Positions 25,533 to 33,457 of a DNA stretch of 33,457 nucleotides are shown one piece after another. The stretch is from Chitinophagaceae bacterium (lineage in GTDB: Bacteria > Bacteroidota > Bacteroidia > Chitinophagales > Chitinophagaceae). Within the stretch, counting starts at the first letter, position 1. Each line of letters opens with the position of its first letter. Position numbers and translations under genes: made by a program. The stretch lies in contig JAJTCI010000001.1 in NCBI GenBank assembly GCA_021323155.1, positions 1-33,457 of the forward strand, written 5' to 3'. A model generated the notes under the pieces. The model saw only the letters and a list, made by a program, of their open reading frames with translations, made no database searches and was not told where the DNA came from.

Positions 25533-27374
25533 TTAGTTGGGAACATTGATCGTAGTGTTCACCATTGTCACCGAAGCGTTCAACGAGATGGCCCTGCCGT
25601 TCAGCACGGTCTGCACCATGTTACCCGCGGTAGAAAGTGTGACGCCCGCAGAAGCGATGATGGTACCGGTCATTACTCCGCCACCTGCTCCGTTGATCGT
25701 TGCCGCCGAACCTACGTACCAATAGACGTTCTTCGCCTGCGCACCGTTGATCAATATCACGCTCTTGGCACCTGTTGGTCCCGCGACGCCTACTGTCAAC
25801 CCGGCCGCCGTCTGGAAGATCCATTCCGCGTTGGGGTTACCCATAGCGTCCAGCGTAAGATTCGCTGTAGAAATGTTGAATGTTCCACCTGCTGCCTTAT
25901 AAACGCCCGGCGGTAATGTCAAGCCACCCAGTTCACCTGCGCCAGGGTCAGTACCACCTGGTCTGCCTGCGGGGGAGATGCTGTTATATGTATTGTTGGC
26001 CGCGAGCAATCCCGCTGTTGCGATCTGGAAAGACGCTGCTGAACCCGGTGGTGGGGGCGCGGTGTGTACGCGTCCTGTTACCAGGCCTATATTCAAAGGC
26101 GTTTCAGTGTAGATATCACCTGTAGTGCCATCATGGAAACCGGTTATCAGTGTAGAGGCCGCGATGGTTCCGATGCTTCCGTTGTTGATCACCGTATTTA
26201 TTCCCTGGTTCGTTATACCAGCACTTCCACCAAATGCGCCGAAGATCGATGCGTCAGTAAGTGGTGGAGGAGGTGGTGGTGGCGGTACGATAGGAACGAT
26301 GGTGGTAAAGCTCCATACATAATCAGCCGCGAGTGAGTTGCCGGCCGTGTTCTTCGCGCCGGTTGTGATAGTAGCGGTGTAAACGGTATTCGGTAAAAGG
26401 AAACCGGTCGGTGTGAATGACGCTGTATTGCCGGAGTAAGTAACGCTACCCGGTATGGTTACGGCACCCTGTTTTAATAAGAAAGTTGATGTATTAATGG
26501 TGGCGGGGTCCATGACGGAGCTGAATGTTGCCCTGATCACTTTGGCCAGCGCTACGCCTGTTTCTCCATTGAATGGATCTGTTGAAACCACTGTTGGAAT
26601 GCTGCCCGTGGCAAAACTCCAGGTGTAATTGGAAGCGATCGAGTTGCCCAAAGGATCTTTCGCGCCCGTGGTGATCGTACCGGTATATACAGTAGAAGGA
26701 GCGAGTGGTGCAGAAGGCGTAAATGTAGCCGTCATACCACTATAAGTTACCACACCAGCTACGGGTGTTGCGCCCTGCTTTAATAAGAATGTTGTTGAGT
26801 TGATCGTCGCGGGATTCATGTTGGTGCTGAACAACGCGGTGATGATCTTATTGATGGGCACGTTGGCCGCCCCATTGGCAGGATCAGTTGAGACAACGAT
26901 GGGTATCGTTCCCGTGTTAAAGGTCCAGGTATAATCTGCAATCATCGCGTTGCCGGCAGGGTCCTTCACCTTATTGGTGATGGTGGCGGTATAGACCGTG
27001 TTGGAAGCCAGCACCGATGAAGGTGTAAAGCTTGCCGTAACACCGCTATAGCTCACCGACCCGGGTATCGCTGTGGTGCCCTGGTGTAATAAGAAGGTGG
27101 TTTGATTGATCGTTGTGGGATCCATCACCTCGTTGAACATGGCGGAGATGACTTTTGTTGTAACTACGTTAACGGCGCCATTAACAGGGTCCGTGGAAAT
27201 TACTTCCGGGCATATGCCGGAGGTCTCACCGGTGAACGTGTCTTTTTTGCATTGCCATGAAACGATCGCTATAAGCAGTAACATGATCCAGCCAGTCCAG
27301 GATAGTTGCTTGCTGATCTTCCCGTAGCGGGAAGCGCTCGTTGTTTCAGCAGGCAAAGTGTTTCTATTTTTCAT
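25533..27374 (-). CDS. DUF3494 ice-binding-type protein with three Ig-like (Big_5) repeats, probable lipoprotein
   Basis: N-terminal hydrophobic segment ending WQCKKD; three 102-aa repeats (V(I/V)STDP.NG...); poly-Pro linker; DUF3494-like domain ...GGLTLPPGVYKAAGGTFNISTANLTLDAMGNPNAEWIFQTAAGLTV...VYWYVGSAATI...GTIIASAGVTLSTAGNMVQTVLNGRAISLNASVTMVNTTI. Confidence 0.92.
   Translation of the reverse strand: MKNRNTLPAETTSASRYGKISKQLSWTGWIMLLLIAIVSWQCKKDTFTGETSGICPEVISTDPVNGAVNVVTTKVISAMFNEVMDPTTINQTTFLLHQGTTAIPGSVSYSGVTASFTPSSVLASNTVYTATITNKVKDPAGNAMIADYTWTFNTGTIPIVVSTDPANGAANVPINKIITALFSTNMNPATINSTTFLLKQGATPVAGVVTYSGMTATFTPSAPLAPSTVYTGTITTGAKDPLGNSIASNYTWSFATGSIPTVVSTDPFNGETGVALAKVIRATFSSVMDPATINTSTFLLKQGAVTIPGSVTYSGNTASFTPTGFLLPNTVYTATITTGAKNTAGNSLAADYVWSFTTIVPIVPPPPPPPPLTDASIFGAFGGSAGITNQGINTVINNGSIGTIAASTLITGFHDGTTGDIYTETPLNIGLVTGRVHTAPPPPGSAASFQIATAGLLAANNTYNSISPAGRPGGTDPGAGELGGLTLPPGVYKAAGGTFNISTANLTLDAMGNPNAEWIFQTAAGLTVGVAGPTGAKSVILINGAQAKNVYWYVGSAATINGAGGGVMTGTIIASAGVTLSTAGNMVQTVLNGRAISLNASVTMVNTTINVPN
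26298..27203 (-). repeat. Three tandem 306-bp (102-aa) Ig-like domain repeats
   Basis: Repeats start at residues 58, 160 and 262 of the protein. Confidence 0.85.
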
Positions 27375-27654
27375 CTGGTGAAGGTTGCACCATAATACCT
27401 CTAAAGCATTACACGTTTACGAATAAGAATTACACATGTAACAGGTTACCGGAAGTTGGCAGGGGAAGCGAGTGGGGTGCGATGCTGACTTTTGGGAATT
27501 CCCAGCAGTTTACGCTTGGTTGATTATAGTACTACAGTAAGTGAATGGTGAATGCCCGCCCGAGCGTACGGTTCGGTATGGGCGGGGTCATGGTGAATCG
27601 CGGCGGTCATCCCCGTGTTGAACGGTTATGCCTTTTCACCTTTCAAGCCTTGCT

Positions 27655-27828
27655 TTACCCCACCTGCAACATCTTCAGAACTATTGTAACCCCGTACCCG
27701 TAGGCGGCGGCAAGGAGGGCTACTGTGATGATCTTATGTGAAAGCTTTCTTTCCCGGACAGATTCATCGGTGAGGAGAGATCGTTCTATTTTAGTTAAGA
27801 CTTTGTCGCGGAGGATCTTCATGAGCAT
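27655..27828 (-). CDS. Putative 57-aa small protein (not in ORF track)
   Basis: MLMKILRDKVLTKIERSLLTDESVRERKLSHKIITVALLAAAYGYGVTIVLKMLQVG*: amphipathic N-terminus and hydrophobic C-terminal helix. Confidence 0.5.
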   Translation of the reverse strand: MLMKILRDKVLTKIERSLLTDESVRERKLSHKIITVALLAAAYGYGVTIVLKMLQVG

Positions 27829-27988
27829 TTAGTATAAGGGAACGTCGGGCGCGCAATTTACAAGCCTCTGCTCGTATAACCACGCTAAAGTGGAACTTGT
27901 GTAACTAATCGGGGGGATTTATGTAATCCAACGGAATGATATAGGCTGAACTTTGTGATAGTTGTCCGCATTATACCCCTACCATTAA

Positions 27989-28180
27989 ATGGATCCTGAC
28001 GTTCAGATACAATTGGAATTAATTAAGAAGCTCCTGGAATGGAACGCCGAACGGTACGCGCTTGCCGTGCAGGCAGACGATTTTGACGAGGCGGCGAAGG
28101 TTAACGCGGCCATCAACCGGCTACAAATGAAAATGGATGAGCTTATGCCTTATCTCGCCGGCCGCAGTAACCAGTCCTGA
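27989..28180 (+). CDS. Small hypothetical protein (63 aa), UvrB/UvrC-motif-like helical hairpin
   Basis: LIKKLLEWNAERYALAVQADDFDEAAKVNAAINRLQMKMDEL. Confidence 0.65.
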   Translation: MDPDVQIQLELIKKLLEWNAERYALAVQADDFDEAAKVNAAINRLQMKMDELMPYLAGRSNQS

Positions 28181-28318
28181 TGGGCAGCACTATCCAGCTG
28201 CTACCACTTCCCTTCCAAGCGCTAAACTACACCCGTTTGACATAGATGTGTTAGGTGAATTGGTGCAGATCTCCTTGGCACATTTAGTGCTCGTTATCCC
28301 TACATCAAACATCTTCCT

Positions 28319-29272
28319 ATGTATTATCATGTACAAGAGCTAATCAACCCAATCATCGCTGACGAGCCAGATCCTTCCGCCGCTAATGCTTTGCAGGAAG
28401 GGCTGGGTGGACAGTTTGGAGAAATGCGCACCATGATGCAGTATTTTTTCCAGGCATGCAATTACCGCGGTAATGCCCTCGCTTACCGCGACCTGATCCA
28501 TGGCATTGGAGTAGAAGAGATCAGCCATGTAGAGCTGATCACTAAGACCATTTCAACGCTGCTCGATGGATCACCCCGTTATAACGGTAAGAAGTTCGAC
28601 ACGCCGGGCGCAGGCGGCAAACCGGTTATGGATATGGCTAAGGAGCAGATGAACCCACATCATTTCATTGTCGGTGCGCAGGGCGCCTTGCCTGTAGATT
28701 CCGCCGGCAACCCCTGGATGGGTTCCTATGTACATAACCATGGAAACCTGGTACTGGATCTATTGGATAACCTTGTTTTGGAATCAACAGGTCGCTTACA
28801 GAAATGCCGGATCTACCAGATGTCGTCGAATAAGACATTCCGTGCGACGGTATCATTCCTGATAGCGAGGGATGAAGCCCACGAGATGGCGTTCGCGAAA
28901 GCGTTGGAGACATTAGGTGTAGACTGGGGTAAGATATTACCGGTACCCAAGTTCGACGCGACGAAGTATCCCGAGGTGAAGAAGCTGATGGACGCAGGTG
29001 TGAACAGGGAGCAGTATTCTTTCCGCCTGGATTCATCTCAACTGGCGACCATATTCCAGGGTTCCGCACCCGCTAATGACGGCACTACGCTGGAAGCACT
29101 AAAGGAACCGAGGAAATCATTCCCTGACCCGGTAGCGCCTGAAAGGCCCGAAGAGTTCGCGCCCGGACTGGATCCAGAACTGCAGGAGTTAGTGGACGCG
29201 TTACAGGATTATAAAGAGAAGAACGCCAAGAAGACTAAGGCGGCAACGCCGAGGAAGAAGGCGCGTAAATAA
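28319..29272 (+). CDS. Manganese catalase family protein
   Basis: GLGGQFGEMRTMMQYFFQACNYRG...DLIHGIGVEEISHVELI...RDEAHEMAFAKALETLGVDW; diiron/dimanganese ferritin-like motifs. Confidence 0.93.
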   Translation: MYYHVQELINPIIADEPDPSAANALQEGLGGQFGEMRTMMQYFFQACNYRGNALAYRDLIHGIGVEEISHVELITKTISTLLDGSPRYNGKKFDTPGAGGKPVMDMAKEQMNPHHFIVGAQGALPVDSAGNPWMGSYVHNHGNLVLDLLDNLVLESTGRLQKCRIYQMSSNKTFRATVSFLIARDEAHEMAFAKALETLGVDWGKILPVPKFDATKYPEVKKLMDAGVNREQYSFRLDSSQLATIFQGSAPANDGTTLEALKEPRKSFPDPVAPERPEEFAPGLDPELQELVDALQDYKEKNAKKTKAATPRKKARK

Positions 29273-29403
29273 AAGCGATCACCCACCACCGGGGGATGGC
29301 GTTTACGCTGTGCCCCGGTGGTTCTGAATTACCACTCCCGTATTCCCCGCTTGTGTTTCGATCTGTAATGCTTTACCTTCATTACACATACAAACACGCT
29401 GCT

Positions 29404-32400
29404 ATGAAATCTCTCCTGACCGCTGTTTTACTCATCGTTTTAACCAGTCATCAACTCTCCGCCCAAACAAGGCTGCTGCGGCAGCCCGCCATCTCCGCTA
29501 ACGAGGTCGCGTTTGTTTACGCGGGAGATATATGGACCGTTTCAAAGAACGGTGGTAATGCAAAGCGCATTACCAGCACCGATGCAACGGAGTCTAACCC
29601 TTGTTTCTCACCAGACGGTAAATGGATCGCTTTCGCCTCTAACCGTTCCGGCATCGCGCAGGTATACACTGTATCCTCTTCAGGCGGCACACCCACAAGA
29701 CTCACCTGGTATCCCTCGGCATCACAGCCCAGAGGATGGTCGCCGGATGGTAAGAATGTATTGTATGCTTCCGGCAGGGAGAACGCGCCCACCACGTTCA
29801 ACCGGTTGTGGACCGTTCCCGCGACGGGTGGTCCATCTGTTTTGCTTCCCGCGCCCTGGGGCTACGACGCGTATTATTCACCCGACGGCAACAAGCTGGC
29901 TGTCGATCGCATGAGCCGGTGGGATGTGGAGTTCCGTCACTACCGCGGCGGGCAGAACACGGCGCTCCAGGTGCTCGATCTGAAGACACTTAATGAAACA
30001 AACATTCCCTGGGACGGCAGCACCGACCTGCACCCGGTATGGATGAACACCAACGAAATATATTTTCTCTCCGACCGCGACTTCATCATGAACGTGTTTG
30101 CCTACAACACTTCCACCAACGCGGTGCGGCAGATCACCGATCAGAAATCGGGTGATGTAAAATGGCTGGAGGGCAACGGCAAGGAACTGGTGTACGAACA
30201 CAATGGCGACCTCTACCTCCTCGATGCTGCAGGCAAGAGCAAGCAACTCAACATTAATGTTACCGGCGACTTTCCCTGGTCTGAGCAACGCAACGAGCAT
30301 GTGACGAACAGCGCCACTAACGCTTCGTTATCACCCACCGGTAAACGCATCGTAATGGAAGCGCGCGGTGAAATATTCACCGTACCGGTAGAGAATGGCG
30401 ACCCGCGCAATCTCACACGCAGTACAGGCGCGGCCGACCGTGTGCCACTCTGGAGCCCTGACGGAAGAGAGGTGGCGTGGTTCTCGGACAAAGACGGCAA
30501 AGGCTACGCGTTATACATCACAGACCAGGAAGGCACGAAAGCACCACGCAAAATATCCATCGGTGAAAGTAAAATGGCCTGGGACCCGGTATGGAGTGCT
30601 AACGCGAAATACCTGGCCTTTACAGATGATAAGACGCGCGTGCAGGTGGTGGAACTATCCACTGGTAATATCACCACTGCCGATATCGGCGGCGCCAACC
30701 TGGATCGCGGCAATATGGGTCTCACCTGGAGTCCCGACAGTAAATGGCTCGCCTATACCAAATCAGCCAGCAACAACTTTCGCAACGTGATGGTATGGAA
30801 TATCGACACCAAAAAAGCAACCCGCCTCAGTGATGACATGGCAGACGCCATCTCTCCTGCCTGGGATGCGAATAACCGTTATTTATATTTTCTCGCCAGC
30901 ACAAACGTGGCACTCGGTTCGGGCTGGGCTAATACCAGTTCGCAGTATGCGCGGCCAACTTTCGGCGTGTACATAACATTATTGCGCAAGGAAGAACAGA
31001 ATCCTTTCCCGCTGAAGACAGATGAAGAGCCTGACACTACCAGGCCGAAAGCAAAAGACACTTCAAGTGTAAAAGGCGTTCGCATCGATTGGGAGAACAT
31101 CGGCCGTCGCATCATCGCGATGCCGGTACCCGTGGGCGAATACAATGCATTACTCGCCGGGCCTAAAGGAACCGTTTTCATACAGGCGGGCCCGACACTC
31201 AGCAAGTATTCAGTAGCTGATAAAAAACTAGATGAGATGGTAAAGGGCGGCGCGCAGTTCGCGGTCTCCGCCAATGGCGAAAAACTATTGTTCCGTTCGG
31301 GCAGCGCCTGGCGTGTGGTGCCCACATCCAAACCGCCGTCTCCAACAGAAGGTGTAGTACCCGTGGTGCTGCGCATGGAACTGGACAGGGTAGCCGAATG
31401 GCAGCAGGTATTCAATGAAGCCTGGCGTTACCAGCGCGATTATTTCTACGACAGGAATATGCACGGCCGCGACTGGGATGAAGTATGGAAACAATACGCG
31501 CCGCTTGTTCCTTATATCCGCCATCGGAGCGATCTCACTTACCTGCTCGACCAGTTGGGTGGTGAAACGTCCGTGGGCCACAGCTTTGTATTCGGTGGTG
31601 ATTTCCCCGCGGTAGACACTTCACGTGTAGGTGTATTGGGCGCTGACCTCGCCGCAGACGCGGGGCGTTGGAAAGTAACCAGGATATATACTACTGAAAG
31701 CTGGAACCCGGGCGTGGTAGCACCGATGGCGCAGCCCGACCTGAAAGTGAAAGAAGGCGATTATATTCTCGAGGTGAACGGTCAACCGTTAACCGCGAAT
31801 GAGGATCCGTATAAATTACTCAACGGCACGGCGAAGTTGCAAACAGTATTACTGGTGAACAACAAACCCTCCGCCGACGGCGCATGGACCATAAAAGTGC
31901 AGCCCATCGAAAGCGAGAACCAGTTGCGGCAACTGGCCTGGATAGAAGACAACCGGAGAAAAGTAGACGAGCTGTCCAACGGCAAACTCGCTTATGTATG
32001 GATACCCAATACCGGTGGCCCCGGTTTCAACGCGTTCAACCGTTACTATTTCGCGCAGCAACATAAACAAGGCGCGGTGATAGATGAGCGCTTCAACGGC
32101 GGCGGCTTACTGGATGATTACATGGTTGACATGATGACGCGCCGGCTGCGTGCGGCCATCAGCAACGAAGTGCCTGGTGGTAGTCCTACCAATTTACCTG
32201 CAGGGATCCTCGGTCCGAAAGTGTTGTTGATAAACGAGCTCGCGGGCAGTGGTGGTGATTTCTTCCCCTGGGTGTTCAGGCAGCAGAAAGTAGGACCATT
32301 GATCGGTACGCGCACCTGGGGTGGACTGGTAAAGAGCACGGTGCATTATGCATTCGTTGATGGAGGCGCGATGACCGCTCCTGATAACGGCATCTTCGAC

Positions 32401-32601
32401 CCGCGCAACAATAAATGGATCGCCGAGAATACAGGCGTGGCCCCGGATATAGAGGTTAAGATCACCGCTAAGTCTGTAGCGCAGGGCAAGGACCTGCAGC
32501 TGGAAAGAGCGGTGGAGGAATTGCTGAAATTGCTGGAAAAAGAGAAGATGCCGGAGGTGAAGCAGCCACCGTACTCTTCACCTGGGAAGCGGAACAGGTA
32601 G
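29404..32601 (+). CDS. Tricorn-type S41 family peptidase, WD40/beta-propeller N-terminus, secreted
   Basis: Signal peptide MKSLLTAVLLIVLTSHQLSAQ; repeated F.YAGDIWTVSKNGG.AKRIT / SPDGKWIAF motifs; PDZ EGDYILEVNGQPL; catalytic region LLINELAGSGGDFFPWVFRQQKVGPLIGTRTWGG. Confidence 0.93.
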   Translation: MKSLLTAVLLIVLTSHQLSAQTRLLRQPAISANEVAFVYAGDIWTVSKNGGNAKRITSTDATESNPCFSPDGKWIAFASNRSGIAQVYTVSSSGGTPTRLTWYPSASQPRGWSPDGKNVLYASGRENAPTTFNRLWTVPATGGPSVLLPAPWGYDAYYSPDGNKLAVDRMSRWDVEFRHYRGGQNTALQVLDLKTLNETNIPWDGSTDLHPVWMNTNEIYFLSDRDFIMNVFAYNTSTNAVRQITDQKSGDVKWLEGNGKELVYEHNGDLYLLDAAGKSKQLNINVTGDFPWSEQRNEHVTNSATNASLSPTGKRIVMEARGEIFTVPVENGDPRNLTRSTGAADRVPLWSPDGREVAWFSDKDGKGYALYITDQEGTKAPRKISIGESKMAWDPVWSANAKYLAFTDDKTRVQVVELSTGNITTADIGGANLDRGNMGLTWSPDSKWLAYTKSASNNFRNVMVWNIDTKKATRLSDDMADAISPAWDANNRYLYFLASTNVALGSGWANTSSQYARPTFGVYITLLRKEEQNPFPLKTDEEPDTTRPKAKDTSSVKGVRIDWENIGRRIIAMPVPVGEYNALLAGPKGTVFIQAGPTLSKYSVADKKLDEMVKGGAQFAVSANGEKLLFRSGSAWRVVPTSKPPSPTEGVVPVVLRMELDRVAEWQQVFNEAWRYQRDYFYDRNMHGRDWDEVWKQYAPLVPYIRHRSDLTYLLDQLGGETSVGHSFVFGGDFPAVDTSRVGVLGADLAADAGRWKVTRIYTTESWNPGVVAPMAQPDLKVKEGDYILEVNGQPLTANEDPYKLLNGTAKLQTVLLVNNKPSADGAWTIKVQPIESENQLRQLAWIEDNRRKVDELSNGKLAYVWIPNTGGPGFNAFNRYYFAQQHKQGAVIDERFNGGGLLDDYMVDMMTRRLRAAISNEVPGGSPTNLPAGILGPKVLLINELAGSGGDFFPWVFRQQKVGPLIGTRTWGGLVKSTVHYAFVDGGAMTAPDNGIFDPRNNKWIAENTGVAPDIEVKITAKSVAQGKDLQLERAVEELLKLLEKEKMPEVKQPPYSSPGKRNR

Positions 32602-32813
32602 GAATTTATGGTATGGAGACGGCAGATCGCGGGTGACGCGGACCAAATGGATTTGACTCGCAGGCACTTGCGGGTGCGCATTCACCAGTGTGGGAGGAGC
32701 AGGTACGCATCATGCATGCCTGAGGGTGGAGGCAAGGTGGGAGGAGGGTGGTAGGAAATGCCAGGGTGATACGGGGGCAATTCGAAGGCAGATCGAGGGT
32801 ACTACGGAGGAGA

Positions 32814-32868
32814 TACTCTATAGGTACTCTATATGTACTCTATATGTGCTCTATATGTGCTCTATACC
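32814..32868. repeat. Five tandem copies of an 11-bp unit (T[A/G]CTCTATAtg)
   Basis: TACTCTATAGG TACTCTATATG TACTCTATATG TGCTCTATATG TGCTCTATACC. Confidence 0.95.
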
Positions 32869-32869
32869 T

Positions 32870-32900
32870 CTTGCATTTCCCGGGGGGAAATATTATTTTG
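32870..32900 (+). promoter_or_regulatory. Candidate promoter CTTG-N19-TTATTTTG directly downstream of the tandem repeat
   Basis: One mismatch in each element to TTTG / TAnnTTTG. Confidence 0.35.
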
Positions 32901-32925
32901 GAGCCGAAAACACCAACCTTACCCC

Positions 32926-33457
32926 ATGGCAAAGCGGCCACCTTGCCCGGACCCGGACAGATACGTATGGATTCAGCCCAAAGACGGCAAGGGATATTGG
33001 CGCCTTAAACGAGGCGAAGGCAAGGAGGCCACACTTAACGAGAGCCTGCAAATCAATTCCAAGCTCACCGGTTTTACCAATAAATGCGCGAATAACGTAA
33101 TTGCAAAGCTGGGTCCATACCTAAACCACCTGGCCCGGGAGAGGTTCGTTTCGCGGCTTAGCGGCGCCCTGAAGCGCGGCTTTAAAGTGAACGACACAAT
33201 GGATTACGGGTTCGTTCGGGACATGGAGGTGCAGAAGCGGTACCCGTTGGGCAGGGTACTCAGCGGGTATACGGTCGCCATCAAAGAAGACGCGGTAGAG
33301 GTGAGTGTTGACATCAATATCGCTACTATCAAGACGCACGGCAAGCTGGCAACGCATTATTTCCTGGAACTGATCCTGCTTCAAGGGGACGCGAGCGAGC
33401 CGTATGACATGCGTATCGAGGATGACAGCACCGATGTTTACCCTATCGACGCAACTG
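32926..33457 (+). CDS. Hypothetical protein, 3'-truncated by the window (177+ codons; absent from ORF track)
   Basis: MAKRPPCPDPDRYVWIQPKDGKGYWRLKRGEGKEATLNESLQINSKLTGFTNKCANNVIAKLGPYLNHLARERFVSRLSGALKRGFKVNDTMDYGFVRDMEVQKRYPLGRVLSGYTVAIKEDAVEVSVDINIATIKTHGKLATHYFLELILLQGDASEPYDMRIEDDSTDVYPIDAT..., open to the window end. Confidence 0.8.
   Translation, partial: MAKRPPCPDPDRYVWIQPKDGKGYWRLKRGEGKEATLNESLQINSKLTGFTNKCANNVIAKLGPYLNHLARERFVSRLSGALKRGFKVNDTMDYGFVRDMEVQKRYPLGRVLSGYTVAIKEDAVEVSVDINIATIKTHGKLATHYFLELILLQGDASEPYDMRIEDDSTDVYPIDAT

Noticed and set aside
27545-27598. Group II intron remnant or tRNA in the 27.5-kb intergenic gap
   Set aside because: Only a fragment resembles domain V, without the pairing 5' half. 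No cloverleaf could be drawn around GGTTCGG. Retained only as a direct-repeat-flanked hairpin.
32690-33100. ORFs 32690..33100 and 32748..33008 spanning the 11-bp repeat
   Set aside because: The coding look comes from translating the tandem repeat (LYVLYMCS...). The conserved-looking frame downstream is the one from 32926.
1-33457. CRISPR arrays, tRNA/rRNA genes, integrases or complete IS elements
   Set aside because: No regularly spaced 25-40 bp repeats, no tRNA-like T-loops with acceptor pairing, and no transposase or integrase motifs were found.

Overview
This is a chromosomal window from a Bacteroidota genome, probably Chitinophagaceae-like judging by the T9SS/CHU_C sorting domain and TAnnTTTG-like promoters; this assignment is inference. 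It holds about 30 protein-coding genes. No rRNA, tRNA, IS element or CRISPR array was recognised. Main content: (i) the 3' part of a large repeat-rich surface protein with a gliding-motility/T9SS type B C-terminus; (ii) assorted metabolic and regulatory genes (nitroreductase, AraC regulator, cupin); (iii) ssb next to a PIF1-like helicase with a C-terminal helix-turn-helix; (iv) a compact divergent urate-to-ureidoglycolate cluster (puuD / allB-alc-uraD-uraH); (v) several GNAT acetyltransferases and a DUF1624-like membrane protein; (vi) a pseudouridine degradation pair (psuK-psuG); (vii) a lipoprotein-like Ig-repeat + DUF3494 ice-binding-type protein upstream of an OmpA-family protein; (viii) Mn-catalase; (ix) a large Tricorn/S41-type peptidase; (x) a truncated CDS at the right edge, absent from the ORF track, preceded by an 11-bp tandem repeat. 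The most interesting leads are a palindromic repeat element captured in frame inside allB, a signal peptide split from its mature frame by a +1 shift, the 11-bp repeat array abutting a candidate promoter, three unlisted small ORFs, and a direct-repeat-flanked hairpin. I saw no clear multi-gene system that I would call previously undescribed.
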